From NCBI RefSeq assembly GCF_901001165.1, contig NC_042957.1, positions 75,094,740 to 75,158,739 of the forward strand: a DNA stretch of 64,000 nucleotides, written 5' to 3'. The position numbers were made by a program, and so were the translations under genes. Source of the stretch: Salmo trutta (lineage: Eukaryota > Chordata > Actinopteri > Salmoniformes > Salmonidae). Position 1 is the stretch's first letter; every line of letters starts with the position of its first letter. The notes under the pieces were generated by a model. It was given only the letters and a program-made list of their open reading frames with translations. It searched no databases and was not told the origin of the DNA. This document shows, piece by piece, positions 10,611 to 21,359 of the stretch.

Positions 10611-10826
10611 TGTATGTAAACTTCTGACCCCCTGGAAATGTGATGAAAGAAATACAAGCTGAATTAAATAATTCTCTCTACTATTATTCTGACATTTCAC
10701 ATTCTTAAAATAAAGTGGTGATCCTAACTGACCTAAAACAGGGAATTTTTACTTGGATTAAATGTCAGGAATTGTGAACAACTGAGTTTAAATGTATTTG
10801 GGTATGTAAACTTCCCACTTCAACTG

Positions 10827-11349
10827 TATATATTTTGTTACATTGTTTGCAAACTGATATGTGACATGTATTAATGCCAAAATAACATGCATAACAGGCA
10901 AGCCCCCCCCCAAAATATTTATATTTAAAAATATATGTATGTATATATTTTTTGTTGCTAAATATGTGGGTCTCAAAACAGGATGAGTGACGGGTTGCCA
11001 CTGCGTACTTGGTCATATTAAATATAAGCTGTAGTTCTACAGAAGCAGAAATCAGCGACACCAAAGTTTAGAAAGTGTTTTGACAATGTGTGTGTCTGTG
11101 TATGTGTGGCACATTTGTGTTACATTAGAAATGTGTGTGCATACGGATGTGTGTGTGTAATTATTGGGAATAAGTGTTTTTTATATTATCATGCAGTATA
11201 ACATATGATCATTCAACAAGTCTTAAGTTACCTTAACTTCTCATTTTAATACCTAGAAACATCTACATTAAATTAATTAGTGAAAAGTGAGTTAACATTC
11301 TAATGTGAATTATGATGATTTCTAATATTGTGTCTGGTTTCATCCATCT
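10827..11349. other. Non-coding stretch between Tc1 A and the B30.2 exon
   Basis: AT-rich sequence with short TG-rich runs near 11085-11160. No frame was accepted. It presumably represents the last intron of the decayed upstream NLR gene. Confidence 0.4.
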
Positions 11350-11898
11350 GATGCCTGTGATCTCACACTGGACCCAAACACAGTAAACAGACACCTCTCT
11401 CTGTCTGAGGAGAACAGAAAGGTGACACGTAGGAGAGAGAAGCAGCCGTATCCTGATCACCCAGAGAGATTTGAGGACTGGTACCAGGTGCTGTGTAGAG
11501 AGGGTCTGACTGGGCGCTGTTACTGGGAGATAGAGTGGGAGGGGGTCTTACATAGGAGTGACATATAAAGGAATCAACAGGAGAGGATGTGTTAATGAAT
11601 GTATTATTGTATACCATGACAAGTCCTGGAGTCTGGACTGCTCTGACAAAACTTACAGAGCCTGGCACAATTACAATCCCACTACCATAGACGTCCCCCC
11701 TCCAGCCCCCACAGAGTAGGAGTGTATCTGGACTGGCCAGCCGGCACTCTGTCCTTCTACAGAGTCTCCTCTGACACACTGACCCACCTGTACACATTCC
11801 ACACTACATTCACTGAGCCCCTCTATCCAGGGTTTAATGTTTGGGTTGAATCCTCAGTGTCCCTGTGTCAGGTGGTCCCTGTGTCAAACACAACATGA
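11350..11898 (+). pseudogene. B30.2/PRY-SPRY terminal exon of upstream NLR gene, broken
   Basis: Reading + from 11352: CDLTLDPNTVNRHLSLSEEN (PRY), then FEDWYQVLCREGLTGRCYWE (start of SPRY); later KSWSLDCSDKTYRAWHNYNP and HRVGVYLDWPAGTLSFYRVS, ending SVSLCQVV and a TGA at 11896-11898. This is the B30.2 domain that closes many fish NLR-C proteins. Two frameshifts break it: near 11540-11565, where part of a Gly-rich loop is lost and a TAA follows, and near 11695-11712 in a C-run. The expected acceptor AG just before ATGCCTGTG reads CTG. Together with the damaged LRR exon at 5510 this suggests that the upstream NLR gene is a relic, at least at its 3' end. Confidence 0.85.
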
Positions 11899-12265
11899 TG
11901 TTTCACTCTGATCATGTGTTTCATGTTTGATCAGAATATGACATTTACATACATAGAGTAACACACACACACCAGTTTGGACCAGTTTATTACTGTAAAT
12001 AATAACCATGGTAACTCTGTGTCTGTCTCTTTCTGTGATCCTGAACCCTGTGAGAACGGTTCAGATGCACCACACACACACTGGGCACACACACACTGGA
12101 TACACACTGGACACACAAACACATACTGGACACATACACACTTACCAGACACATCCTTACACACTGAACACACTGTACACACACAGGACTCACACACACA
12201 CACACTGGACAAATACTGGACCCACACACACTGGACACACACACGCACAGTATTGTACAGCTAAC
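11899..12265. repeat. 3' flank and CA-rich ACACACTGGACAC-type array
   Basis: After a short flank, about 12065-12250 is an irregular array of ACACACACTGGACACACA-like words, continued at 12555-12630. The phrase ACCAGTTTGGACCAGTTTAT (11971-11990) returns as ACCAGTTTGGGCCAGTTTAT at 12628-12647, so the array and the MITE inside it sit within a local duplication of about 660 bp. Open frames on both strands here are by-products of the repeat. Confidence 0.6.
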
Positions 12266-12548
12266 CTTGTGGGGAAACACAATTCAGTTTCCATAAACCC
12301 TAACCCTAAAGCTAACCCGTACTCATACCCTAACCTTAACACAAATACCTAACCCTAACCTTAACCCTAACCTTAACCCAAAAACCTAACCCTAAAACTA
12401 AGCTTAGCTCCTAACCCTTAAATTAATTCTAACCTTAACCCTAAACCCCCTAGAAATAGCATTTGACCTCGTGGGGACAACAAAATGTCCCCAGTTGGTC
12501 AAATTTTTTGTTTGTTTACTATTCTTATGAGGAATCCTGGTCCCCACA
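12266..12548. mobile_element. MITE with CTTGTGGGGA ends and CCCTAA-like core
   Basis: The left end CTTGTGGGGAAAC pairs with the right end GGTCCCCACAATAA as imperfect terminal inverted repeats. An internal pair, GTGGGGACAACAAAATGTCC, is a small hairpin. The core holds a degenerate run of CCCTAA and CCTTAA words (about 12297-12450). It is non-coding. A similar fish repeat with these ends is familiar to me, but the superfamily is uncertain. Confidence 0.5.
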
Positions 12549-12658
12549 ATAATAGTTAAACATGTCCACACAGGACACTCACACTGGACACACACACACA
12601 CACTTGACTCACACACACTGGACACCCACCAGTTTGGGCCAGTTTATTTCTGTAAATA

Positions 12659-13752
12659 CACTGAACAAAAATATGAAGACAACATGTAAAGTGTTGGTCC
12701 CATGTTTCATGAGCTGAAATAAAAGATCCCAGAAATGATCCATACTGTACACACAAAAAACGTATACGTTTTATATTCCTGTTAGTGAGCATTTCTCCTT
12801 TGCCAAGATAGTCCATCCACTTGGCAGGTGTGACATTTCAAGAAGCTGATTAAACAGCATGATATTACAAAGGTACACCTTGTGCTGGGGACAGTAAAAG
12901 GCCACTCTAAAATGTGCAGTTTTGTCACATAACACAATGCCAGAAACGTTTTGAGGGAGCTTGCAATGGGCATGCTGACTGCAGAAATGTCCAACAGAGC
13001 TGTTGAATATACATTTTTCTAAGTCGCCTTGAACGTTGTTTTAGAGAATTTGGCAGTACGTCCAACCGGCCTAAAAACCGCAGACCACATGTACGGCACC
13101 ATATGGGCGAGGGGTTTGCTGATGTCAACGTTGTGAACAGTGTCCCATGGTAGTGGTGAGGCTATAATATGGGCAGGCATAAGCTACGGACAACGAAAAC
13201 AAGTGCATTTTTTCAATGGCAATTTGAATGCACAGAGATACCGTGATGAGATCCCATTGTCGTGCCATTCATCCACCACCATCACCTCAGCATGATATTG
13301 CACGGCCCCATGTCGCAAGGATCTGTACACAATTCCTGGAAGTTATTCCACGGCCTGAGTACTCACCAGCATGTTTGGGATACTCTAGGTAGGTGTGTAC
13401 GACAGCGAGTTCCAATTCTCACCAATATCCAGCAACTTTGCACAGCCATTGAAGAGGCAGGGACACTATTCCACAGGCCACAATCAACAGCCTGATCAAC
13501 ACTATGCAAAAAGAGATGTGTCGTGCTGCATGAGGCAAATGGTGGTCACACCAGATACTGACTGGTTTTCTGATCCACGCTCCTACTTTTTAATTAAGAT
13601 ATCTGTGACCAACAGATGGATATCTGTATTCCCAGTCATGTGAAATCCATAGATTAGGGCCTAATGAAGTCATTTCAGTTGACTGATTTCCTCATACGAA
13701 CTGTAACTCAGTAAAATCTTAGAAATTGTTGCGTTTATATTTTAGTTCAGTA
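12659..13752 (+). mobile_element. Tc1-like transposon C, internally deleted
   Basis: Terminal inverted repeats CACTGAACAAAAATATGAAG (left) and TTTATATTTTAGTTCAGTAT (right), next to TA. The transposase sense is +: the start region lies near 12935-13090 and C-terminal pieces near 13250-13570, including HHHHLSMILHGPMSQGSVHN (13274-13333), with the region between them, which should hold the first catalytic Asp, missing. The junction is near 13090-13110. Non-functional. Confidence 0.8.
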
Positions 13753-14015
13753 TAATAAAAAAGAGCAGTTCTAAATGTTTTATGTTTGATATGATGTTAG
13801 TAGAATATAAAACATGAGCTGGCGCACACCCAGAAAAAATATTTTGTGTGAAGGTGCTGACTAACGGCGAATAAACTATAAACTTTTTAAATAAAGAGAG
13901 TCACACACTCCATATATAAACTCCCCCCCACACACTCACACAGTAACATGCACACCTGCATACACACACGTTTCTTGGAAACGTCTCTCTTCTGATAAAA
14001 GTCGAGGATGTCACT
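13753..14015. other. Gene-free stretch
   Basis: Short AT-rich sequence, then a CA-rich run near 13920-13970. Nothing codes. Confidence 0.4.
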
Positions 14016-14254
14016 ACACTCTTAGAAAAAAGGTTTCCAAAATGGTTCTTCGGCTGTCCCCATATGGGAGCCCTTTTTGGTTCCAGGTAGAACCCTTTTT
14101 GGGTTCCATGTAGAACACTCTGTGCAAAGGGTTCAACGTCAAACTCAAAAGGGTTCAGTCTGAAAACCAAAGGGTTCTACCTGGAACCAAAAATGTTTCT
14201 TCAAAGGGTTCTCCTATCGGGACAGCCAAAGAACCCTTTTAGGTTCTAGATAGC

Positions 14255-15536
14255 TGTCACGGCTGTCGTAGGAATGAGAGGACCAAAGTGCAGCGTGTGT
14301 GTCGTTCCACATTTTATTTATACTGTGAAACTATGCAATACATAAATACACTGAAAGAAAAAACAACAAACCGTGACGCAGAGATGAACACAGACACAAC
14401 TCAAAAATAATCACTCACAAAACCCAGGTGGAAAAACCCCTACTTAAGTATGATCTCCAATTAGAGACAACGAGGACCAGCTGCCTCTAATTGGAGATCA
14501 TCCCGAACAAAACCCCAACATAGAAATACAAAACTAGAACCTAACCATAGAAATAGAAAACATAGAGAGAAAACAAAACCTGTCACGCCCTGACCTACTC
14601 TACCATAGAAAATAACATATTTCTATGGTCAGGACGTGACAGTACCCCCCCCCCCCCCCAAAGGTGCGGACTCTGACCGCACCTAGGACAAAACAACAAC
14701 AAACCCCCCCCAAAAAATGGAGGGCAGGATGGGTAACGTGTCTATGGTGGCTCTGGTGCAGTACACAGAATCCTATCATCCAGAGGATCCTCCCAAAGAG
14801 GAGGCGGCTCCGGTTCGCGGCGTAACCCCCCGCTCCGCCCGCTGATCCCTCTGCTTCAGTGCCACCAGACCGTGGATCGTCATCGGAGGAACCGGACTGT
14901 AGATCATTGCCAGAGGCTCTGTACTGCAGACCGCCGCTGGAGGTTCTGGGCTGCAGACCGCCGCCGGAGGTTCTGGGCTGCAGGCTGTTGCCGAAGACTC
15001 TGGGCTGCAGGCCGTCGCCGAAAACTCTGGGCTGCAGGCCGTCTCCGAAGACTCTGGGCTGCAGGCCGTCTCCGGAGGTTCCGGGCTGCAGGCCGTCTCC
15101 GGAGGTTCCGGGCTGCAGGCCGTCTCCGGAGGTTCCGGCTGCAGGCCGTCTCCGGAGGTTCCGGGCTGCAGGCCGTCTCCGGAGGTTCCGGGCTGCAGGC
15201 CGTCTCCGGAGGTTCCGGGCTGCAGGCCGTCTCCGGAGGTTCCGGGCTGCAGGCCGTCTCCGGAGGTTCCGGACTGCAGGCCATCTCAAGAGGTTCCGGA
15301 CTGCAGGCCGTCTCAGGAGGTTCAGGACTGTAGGCTGTCTCAGGAGGTTCCGGACTATAGAACGTCGCCGGATGCTCTGGACTGGGAACTGTCGCCGGAA
15401 GCTCTGGACTAGGAACTGTCGCCGGAAGCTCTGGACTGGGAACTGTCGCCGGAAGCTCTGGACTGGGAATGCGCACTGGAGGCCTGATGCGTGGGGCTGG
15501 CACAGGTAAACATCTTTCTATGGTCAGGACGTGACA
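14255..15536 (-). mobile_element. Deleted LTR retrotransposon with one complete LTR
   Basis: Flanked by ATAGC on both sides (14250-14254 and 15537-15541), a perfect 5-bp target duplication. On the - strand the 3' LTR is 14641-14255 (387 bp, TG...CA), preceded by a run of about 15 G's (the + strand C-run at 14645-14659), which is a polypurine tract in the expected place. The 5' LTR is reduced to about its first 25 bases at 15536-15512, followed by an internal region rich in a 27-bp repeat. No gag, protease or RT is left. The same LTR family occurs alone at five other places in the window. Confidence 0.82.
14935..15350 (-). repeat. 27-bp minisatellite in the LTR element's internal region
   Basis: About 15 units of CTGCAGGCCGTCTCCGGAGG plus TTCCGGG, a few with one base less. 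On the - strand one frame reads repeats of the nonapeptide EPPETACSP, open through 14904-15503 (199 codons). It may derive from a Pro-rich part of a gag-like protein, but the repeat stays open in several frames, so I do not call a gene. Confidence 0.7.
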
Positions 15537-15561
15537 ATAGCTCCTTTTTTTCTAAGAGTGT

Positions 15562-15743
15562 AGTCACTAGTTTGAGGCAACAGAAAAGCTGACTGGATAG
15601 TTTAGGATCTGAGAGAAGTCTTTATCTTCACCTGCAACTAGCCAATGTTTAAACCAAGGCTGTCTCTTCCTTCAGACAGAAACTAATGTCAGTCTCACAA
15701 TGAGAGATAGAGTTAGAGAAAATGGGACAGGAGACAGGGAGAG
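15562..15743. other. Short unique stretch
   Basis: Nothing recognisable between the MITE and the large minisatellite. Confidence 0.4.
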
Positions 15744-18570
15744 AGGGATTCAAGGAGAGAGGGAGTCAGTAGATACAACAGGGAGTCTGTAGATACAAGA
15801 GGGAGTCAGTAGATACAACAGGGAGTCAGTAGATATAACAGGGAGTCAGTAGATACAACAGGGAGTCAGTAGGGAGAGGTTGTCAGTAGAGAGAGGGAGT
15901 CAGACGAGAGAGGGAGTCAGTAGAGAGTAGATACAACAGGGAGTCAGTAGAGAGTAACAGTGAGTCAGTAGCTACAACAGGGTGTCATTAGAATTAACAG
16001 GGAGTCACTAGATACAACAGGAAGTGAGTAGATATAACAGGGAGTCAGTAGATACAACAGGCAGTCAGTAGATACAACAGGCAGTCAGTAGAGAGTGGTA
16101 GTCAGTAGAGAGAGGGAGTCAGTAAAGAGAGGCAGTCAGTAGATACAACAGGGGGTTACTAGAGAGAGGGAGTCAGTAGAGAGAGTGAGTCAGCAGAGGG
16201 AGGTAGTCAGTTGAGAGAGGTTGTCAGTAGAGAGAGGTAGTCAGCAGAGAGAGGTAGTCAGCAGAGAGAGGTAGTCAGTTGAGAGAGATTGTCAGAAGAG
16301 AGAGGTCGTCAGTAGAGAGCTAGTCAGAAGAGAGAGGGACTCGGGCAGAGAGTGGAGTCAGTAGAGAGTAGATACAACCGGGAGTCAGTAGATACAACAG
16401 TGAGTCAATAGATTTAACAGGGAGTCAGTAGAGAGAGGTAGTCAGTACAGAGACATAGTCCGTAGAGAGAGGTAGTCAGTAGAGAGAGGTAGTCAGTAGA
16501 TACAACAGGGAGTCAGTAAAGAGTAGATACAACAGGGAATCACTAGATATAACAGTCAGTAGAGGTAGTCAGTAGAGAGAGGGAGTCAGTAGATACAACA
16601 GGTAGTCAGTAGATACAACAGGGAGTCAGTAGTCAGTAGATATAACAGGGAGTCAGTAGTCAGTAGATACAACAGGGAGTCAGTAGATACAACAGGGAGT
16701 CAGTAGTCAGTAGATACAACAGGGAGTCAGTAGATACAACAGGGAGTAAGTAGTCAGTAGATACAACAGGTAGTCAGTAGATACAACAGGGAGTCAGTAG
16801 TCAGTAGATATAACAGGGAGTCAGTAGTCAGTAGATACAACAGAGAGTCAGCAGATACAACAGGGAGTCAGTAGTCAGTAGATACAACAGGTAGTCAGTA
16901 GTCAGTAGATACAACATGGATTCAGTAGATACAACAGGGAGTCAGTAGATACAACAGGGAGTCAGTAGTCAGTAGATATAACAGGGAGTCAGTAGTCAGT
17001 AGATACAACAGAGAGTCAGTAGATACAACATGGAGTCAGTAGTCAGTAGATACAACAGGGAGTCAGTAGATACAACAGGGAGTAAGTAGATACAACAGGG
17101 AGTCAGTAGTCAGTAGATATAACAAGGAGTCAGTTGATACAACATGGAGTCATTAGATACAACAGGGAGTCAGTAGTCAGTAGATATAACAGGGAGTCAG
17201 TAGTCAGTAGATATAACAGTAGAGTCAGTAGATACAAAAGGGAGTCAGTAGATACAACAGGGAGTCAGTAGATATAACAGGGAGTTAGTAGATACAACAG
17301 GGAGTCAGTAGTCAGCAGATACAACAGGGAGTCAGTAGATAGAACAGGGAGTCAGTAGTCAGTAGATTTAACAGGGAGTCAGTTGATACAACAGGCAGTC
17401 AGTAGAGAGAGGTTGTCAGTAGAGAGAGGTTGTCAGTAGAGAGAGGCAGTCAGTAGAGAGAGGTAGTCAGTAGAGAGAAGGAGTCAGTAGATACAACAGG
17501 GAGTCAACAGATACAACACGGAGTCAGTAGATAGTAGATACAACAGGGAGTCAGTAGATATAACATGGAGTCAGTAGATACAAGAGGGAGTCAGTAGATA
17601 GTAGATACAACAGGGAGTTAGTAGATACAACATGGAGTCAGTAGATACAACATGGAGTTAGTAGATACAACATGGAGTCAGTAGATACAACAGGGAGTCA
17701 GTAGATACAACATGGAGTCAGTAGATACAACATGGAGTTAGTAGATACAACATGGAGTCAGTAGATACAACAGGGAGTCAGTAGATACAACAGGGAGTCA
17801 GTAGATACAACACGGAGTCAGTAGACAGTAGATGCAACAGGGAGTCAGTAGATACAGCAGGCAGTTAGTAGAGAGAGGTAGTCAGTAGAGAGAGGTCGTC
17901 CGTATAGAGAGGGAGTCAGTAGAGAGAGGTAGTCAGTAGATACAACAGGGAGTCAGTAGATAGTAGATACAACAGGGAGTCAGTAGATAGTAGATACAAC
18001 AGGTGGTCAGTAGACACAACAGGGAGTCAGTAGGTACAACAGGCAGTCAGTAGATACAACAGGGAGTCAGTAGATACAACAGGCAGTCAGTAGATACAAC
18101 AGGGAGTCAGTAGATACAACAGGGAGTCAGTAGATACAACAGGCAGTCAGTAGATACAACAGGGAGTCAGTAGATACAATAGGCAGTCAGTAGATACAAC
18201 AGGCAGTCAGTAGATACAACAGGGAGTCAGTAGATACAATAGGGAGTCAGTAGATACAACAGGGAGTCAGTAGATACAACAGGGAGTCAGTAGATACAAC
18301 AGGGAGTCAGTAGATAGTAGATACAATAGGGAGTCAGTAGATACAACAGGGAGTCAGTAGATACAACAGGGAGTCAGTAGATAGTAGATACAATAGAGAG
18401 TCAGTAGATACAATAGGGAGTCAGTAGATACAACAGGGAGTCAGTAGATGCAACAGGGAGTCAGTAGATACAATAGGGAATTAGTAGATACAATATGGAG
18501 TCAGTAGATACAACAGGCAGTCAGTAGATATAACAGGGAGTCAGTAGATACAACAGGCAGTCAGTAGATA
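15744..18570 (+). repeat. 2.8-kb minisatellite, 20-bp unit
   Basis: The unit is GAGTCAGTAGATACAACAGG with variants: GGCAGTCAGTAG, AGATATAACAGG and a second form AGAGAGAGGTAGTCAGT without the ATACAAC part. Roughly 140 units. The array is homogeneous at the right (about 18000-18500) and more mixed at the left. No frame and no hairpin. Confidence 0.95.
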
Positions 18571-19021
18571 TATATATTTTAGGTGGATGACCTTGCCCTT
18601 AGTCTGCCTCCTGTCCCTCCTACCGCCATGGGTACACCTTCCTGAAAACAATGACTCCATACTTTGCTTAAACCTGTTCTGCCAGTTCATGTCCTTAAAG
18701 ACTAGAATGTTCCAATGTGGTTAGCCAAAAAGATGACAGGATAGTTCACACATTCATCCTTCAGGGTTACTGTCAAACAGATATATCAAATTTCTGCTTT
18801 GTCCAAAACTTGTTTCCTGCTCGTAGCAGGCCGTGGTTACAGGAATCCTTTCTCTAACTATAAATTCTATGATTTCATGAGAATATTTTTTTTGCAGTGA
18901 GAGTGTAATGCAAGTCAAGGTGTCCTTGGATGAATGTCAACAATATTTATAACCAGCATTGCTAAATGAACCGTAATAAAAAATAATAATAGTAATAAAA
19001 AATTATGAAAATAATAAAATG
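18571..19021. other. Gene-free stretch
   Basis: AT-rich intergenic DNA with no feature I can support. Confidence 0.4.
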
Positions 19022-19225
19022 TATTGTCACAGACACCGGATAGGTGCAGTGAAATGTGTTGTTTTACAGGGTCAGCTATAGTAGTATGACACCCCTGGAG
19101 CACATTAGAGTTAAGTGTCTTGCTTAGGGCACATCAACAAATTTTCACCTTGACAGCTCAGGTATTCAAACCAGTGACCTTTCAGTTACTGGTCCAACGC
19201 TCTAACCACTAGGTAATCTGACCAT
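19022..19225 (-). repeat. tRNA-derived SINE, copy 1
   Basis: The reverse strand contains a tRNA-like head (GGTTAGAGCGTTGGACCAGT, then GGTCACTGGTTTGAATACC, where GTTTGAATACC is a diverged B box). A body with CTTGCTCAAGG-like words and CTCCAGGGGTGTCA follows, then the tail ACACATTTCACTGCACCTAT. A second copy lies at 40361-40560. The A and B boxes would drive RNA polymerase III. It depends on a LINE for movement. Confidence 0.8.
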
Positions 19226-19859
19226 ACCATACCAGTTCACACCCCTAAAAGAAAACAATGTTCAAATGTAGTCCATGAAGAGGTATTAGGAGTATGATTT
19301 CAATCGTATTGAAATGCAAATACCCAGATAATGGTAAGAAATATAGCAAATAAAATATGTAAAAGTTAGCTAATATAAAGAAAATGACAGCGTTGATAGG
19401 AATACAACGTCAAAATATATCTGAAGTATAAACATTCTCCGTGTTGAATTAGTTCTTACCTTATGGATAAATAAAGCTTGAGGGTAACTACAATACAACA
19501 TTCAAAACATGAAAACAAAACTACATAACATCAGTATATACAGTTGCAATGTAGTTAGAACTCAAACTATTTCCATCTAACAGAAAAACAACAAGAAAGT
19601 TTGATCAACACATTTAGATTTTTAAATACTGCACTTTGCTTTTGCATTACCCATATAGTTGTTTAAGGGCATACAAAGACAGTATCGGTATTTTAGGGGT
19701 CATGGGTCAGATCAGTGGTCATATGGTACAATATGTTAAAATAATTTTATTGTAATTTTACCAATATCTTATTGGGCTCATTTCTGGAGGTGGAAATTGT
19801 ATTTTAGATGTGGTCAGCATAATTTTTTTGGTCCGTTTTGTCACCAGAACTGAGCTTCT
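19226..19859. other. Gene-free stretch
   Basis: Low-complexity AT-rich DNA with no supported feature. Confidence 0.4.
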
Positions 19860-20373
19860 CAAAAAGTATCCCCAGGAGGACCCCGGAAACCCTAAGCAAG
19901 GGGACTGGAATAGTCTGAAGCAGGCATTAGATTACGAGTGTTTTCAAGTGTAACAATAATAACAATGGTTTTGGGAAACATCTAGAGATTTAACAATGCT
20001 CCTACGAAGGTTCTAACGATGAATGTTCTCTTAAGATACTATTGACATGCTGGACCCTGGATAAGACCATCTACTAAATATCTAAAATGTCAAATGAATA
20101 TATTTTTCACACAGATCTCAAATTACTGTATAGATTATTATTTATTGTTAATTGATGTCAGAAATATATTATTTAAACAGTTCTTTATTAAAAATGCAGT
20201 TATGTGCTACATTTGAATGTGTAAAACTTATCAGTACTACATATTTCTCTGAGAGTGAGGCAGATATATAGCATTTAGCAAAAACATGATTATATGTCTC
20301 TCTGAAATGAAACCATCAAGTGATAGATTTTAAACAAGTAAATGTCTGTCATTGAACAACCCCATGCCATGAT
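19860..20373 (+). repeat. Segment duplicated from NLR intron 1
   Basis: Collinear with 42400-42860, directly upstream of exon 2 of the intact NLR gene. Shared are GTTCTTTATTAAA, AGTACTACATATTTCT, AAAACATGATTAT, GTCTCTCT and AACCCCATGCCATGATTA. Both copies also contain a diverged L2 tail (GATAAGACCATCTACTAAAT here). The match stops sharply at 20373, where a hairpin begins, and no exon-2-like sequence follows. It is a relic of a third NLR copy or of an internal duplication. Confidence 0.7.
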
Positions 20374-20590
20374 TAACTACCCCTGGAAGGTATCCCCTGA
20401 CGATGTCCACTTGGACAGTTCTGCATTATTTCTTCAACAGTTGAGTTCATTACATTATTATTATACATTCCCTGCAGTCCGAGGATGGCACATGTTGAAT
20501 GAATGTGTCCTACCAAATTAAGGATTGGAACAGTCCCCCATCTGAACTGTCCAAATGGTCATCGTCGGGGATAGCTTCCAGGGGTAGCTG
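20374..20590. repeat. Long inverted repeat (hairpin)
   Basis: The arm at 20374-20425 (TACCCCTGGAAGGTATCCCC, TGACGATGTCCACTTGGACA) is the imperfect reverse complement of 20540-20590 (GAACTGTCCAAATGGTCATC, GGGGATAGCTTCCAGGGGTA), about 85% alike by eye, with a 115-bp loop. It sits exactly where homology with intron 1 ends. It could be the foldback end of the Harbinger element next to it or a separate MITE. Confidence 0.65.
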
Positions 20591-20642
20591 GCTATCAATG
20601 GGCAACAACTCTGGAAGAAATAATACTAAATAACGTTCTCTA

Positions 20643-21180
20643 ATGCAGCAGTGTAATCCTTTTCAAGAGGCAGATGATCATTTGGCAGATGATCGTAGGT
20701 TGGAGGGGACAAGACAGGATCAAGGTCAGCCCGCTACATCTGCAGCAGCCAGGAGGGAAGATTGTGTCACTAACCCGGGCCGGAGGACAAAGACAAAGAG
20801 GCTGATCATGCAGGACAAACTGGCCATGGAATTTCATGAGCAAAAACGAATGTATTTAAAAGAATAGCATGATATGAAGATGTGAATCCTTCATGTTGAG
20901 TTGTCTATGAAGGAGGAGGGGAGAAACATGAAGCAGCAGCAGTACCAATGTTCTTCATGTTGAGTTGTCTATGAAGGAGGAGGAGGAAAACATGAAGCAG
21001 CAGCAGTACCAATGTTCTTCATGTTGAGTTGTCTATGAAGGAGGAGGAGAGAAACATGAAGCAGCAGCAGTACCAATGTTCTTCATGTTGAGTTGTCTAT
21101 GAAGGAGGAGGAGGGAAACATGAAGCAGCAGCAGTACCAATGTTCTTCTCAAACCAGCACCAGTTCGGGGTCCCAATATT
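20643..21180 (+). pseudogene. C-terminal remnant of a Harbinger Myb/SANT-like partner protein
   Basis: Opens as RRLEGTRQDQGQPATS and KRLIMQDKLAMEFHEQKRMY (to 20867), then TAG, and continues with ILHVELSMKEE. The charged helical tail resembles the C-terminus of the DNA-binding partner that Harbinger elements encode beside the nuclease. The Myb/SANT head is absent. The tail is expanded into four 64-bp direct repeats (about 20889-21150), which break the frame. Assigned mainly from position, so moderate confidence. Confidence 0.45.
20889..21150 (+). repeat. Four 64-bp tandem repeats
   Basis: The unit contains TTCTTCATGTTGAGTTGTCT and CATGAAGCAGCAGCAGTACC. AATGTTCTTC recurs at 20947, 21011, 21075 and 21139, an exact 64-bp step. 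Confidence 0.9.
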
Positions 21181-21359
21181 TCCATTTGGGAATTAAAAAG
21201 CTTTTTGTTACCAATCCATGGCTATTGTTTGCTTCAATCATTTGAGATATCTTTGTTGTGAGAAGTGTTGCATAGCAAAAGCATCTCTGCAGGCTTGTCC
21301 ATTTCTGTCATTGTCTGCCTCAACCATGAGAACATGGGGGTCAACCTCATTTTTAATGT

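Larger units (their letters stand above)
8073..10826 (+). mobile_element. Tc1-like transposon A, carrying a LINE
   Basis: Ends are inverted repeats: CAGTTGAAGTCGGAAGTTTA at the left, and at the right a sequence whose reverse complement starts CAGTTGAAGTGGGAAGTTTA. Both are flanked by TA, the standard Tc1/mariner target duplication. The inner second copies of the terminal repeat (about 8277-8300 and 10608-10630) are also visible. The core of about 1.6 kb is lengthened to 2.75 kb by a Rex1-like LINE inserted near 9417-10610. The sister copy at 38209-39817 is collinear and gives the pre-insertion layout. Confidence 0.92.
14016..15561. mobile_element. Foldback MITE split by an LTR element
   Basis: The left half (14016-14254) is built from GGTTCTACCTGGAACC-like words that can fold back on each other. 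It starts ACACTCTTAGAAAAAAGG, and the right end reads CCTTTTTTTCTAAGAGTGT (about 15543-15561), its inverted repeat. Between the halves lies the LTR element at 14255-15536 with its own target duplication. GTCACTA occurs on both outer sides, consistent with a 7-8 bp target duplication of hAT type. Confidence 0.75.

Noticed and set aside
11363..11797. 144-codon frame on the - strand
   Set aside because: It is the reverse shadow of the B30.2 exon.
11977..12352. His/Thr-rich or Cys/Val-rich frames
   Set aside because: By-products of the CA-rich array on both strands.
12296..12460. Interstitial telomere marking a chromosome fusion
   Set aside because: The array is short, degenerate and bounded by MITE ends.
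14600..15509. Several 150-230 codon Arg- or Pro-rich frames
   Set aside because: They arise from the GC-rich 27-bp repeat in the LTR element.
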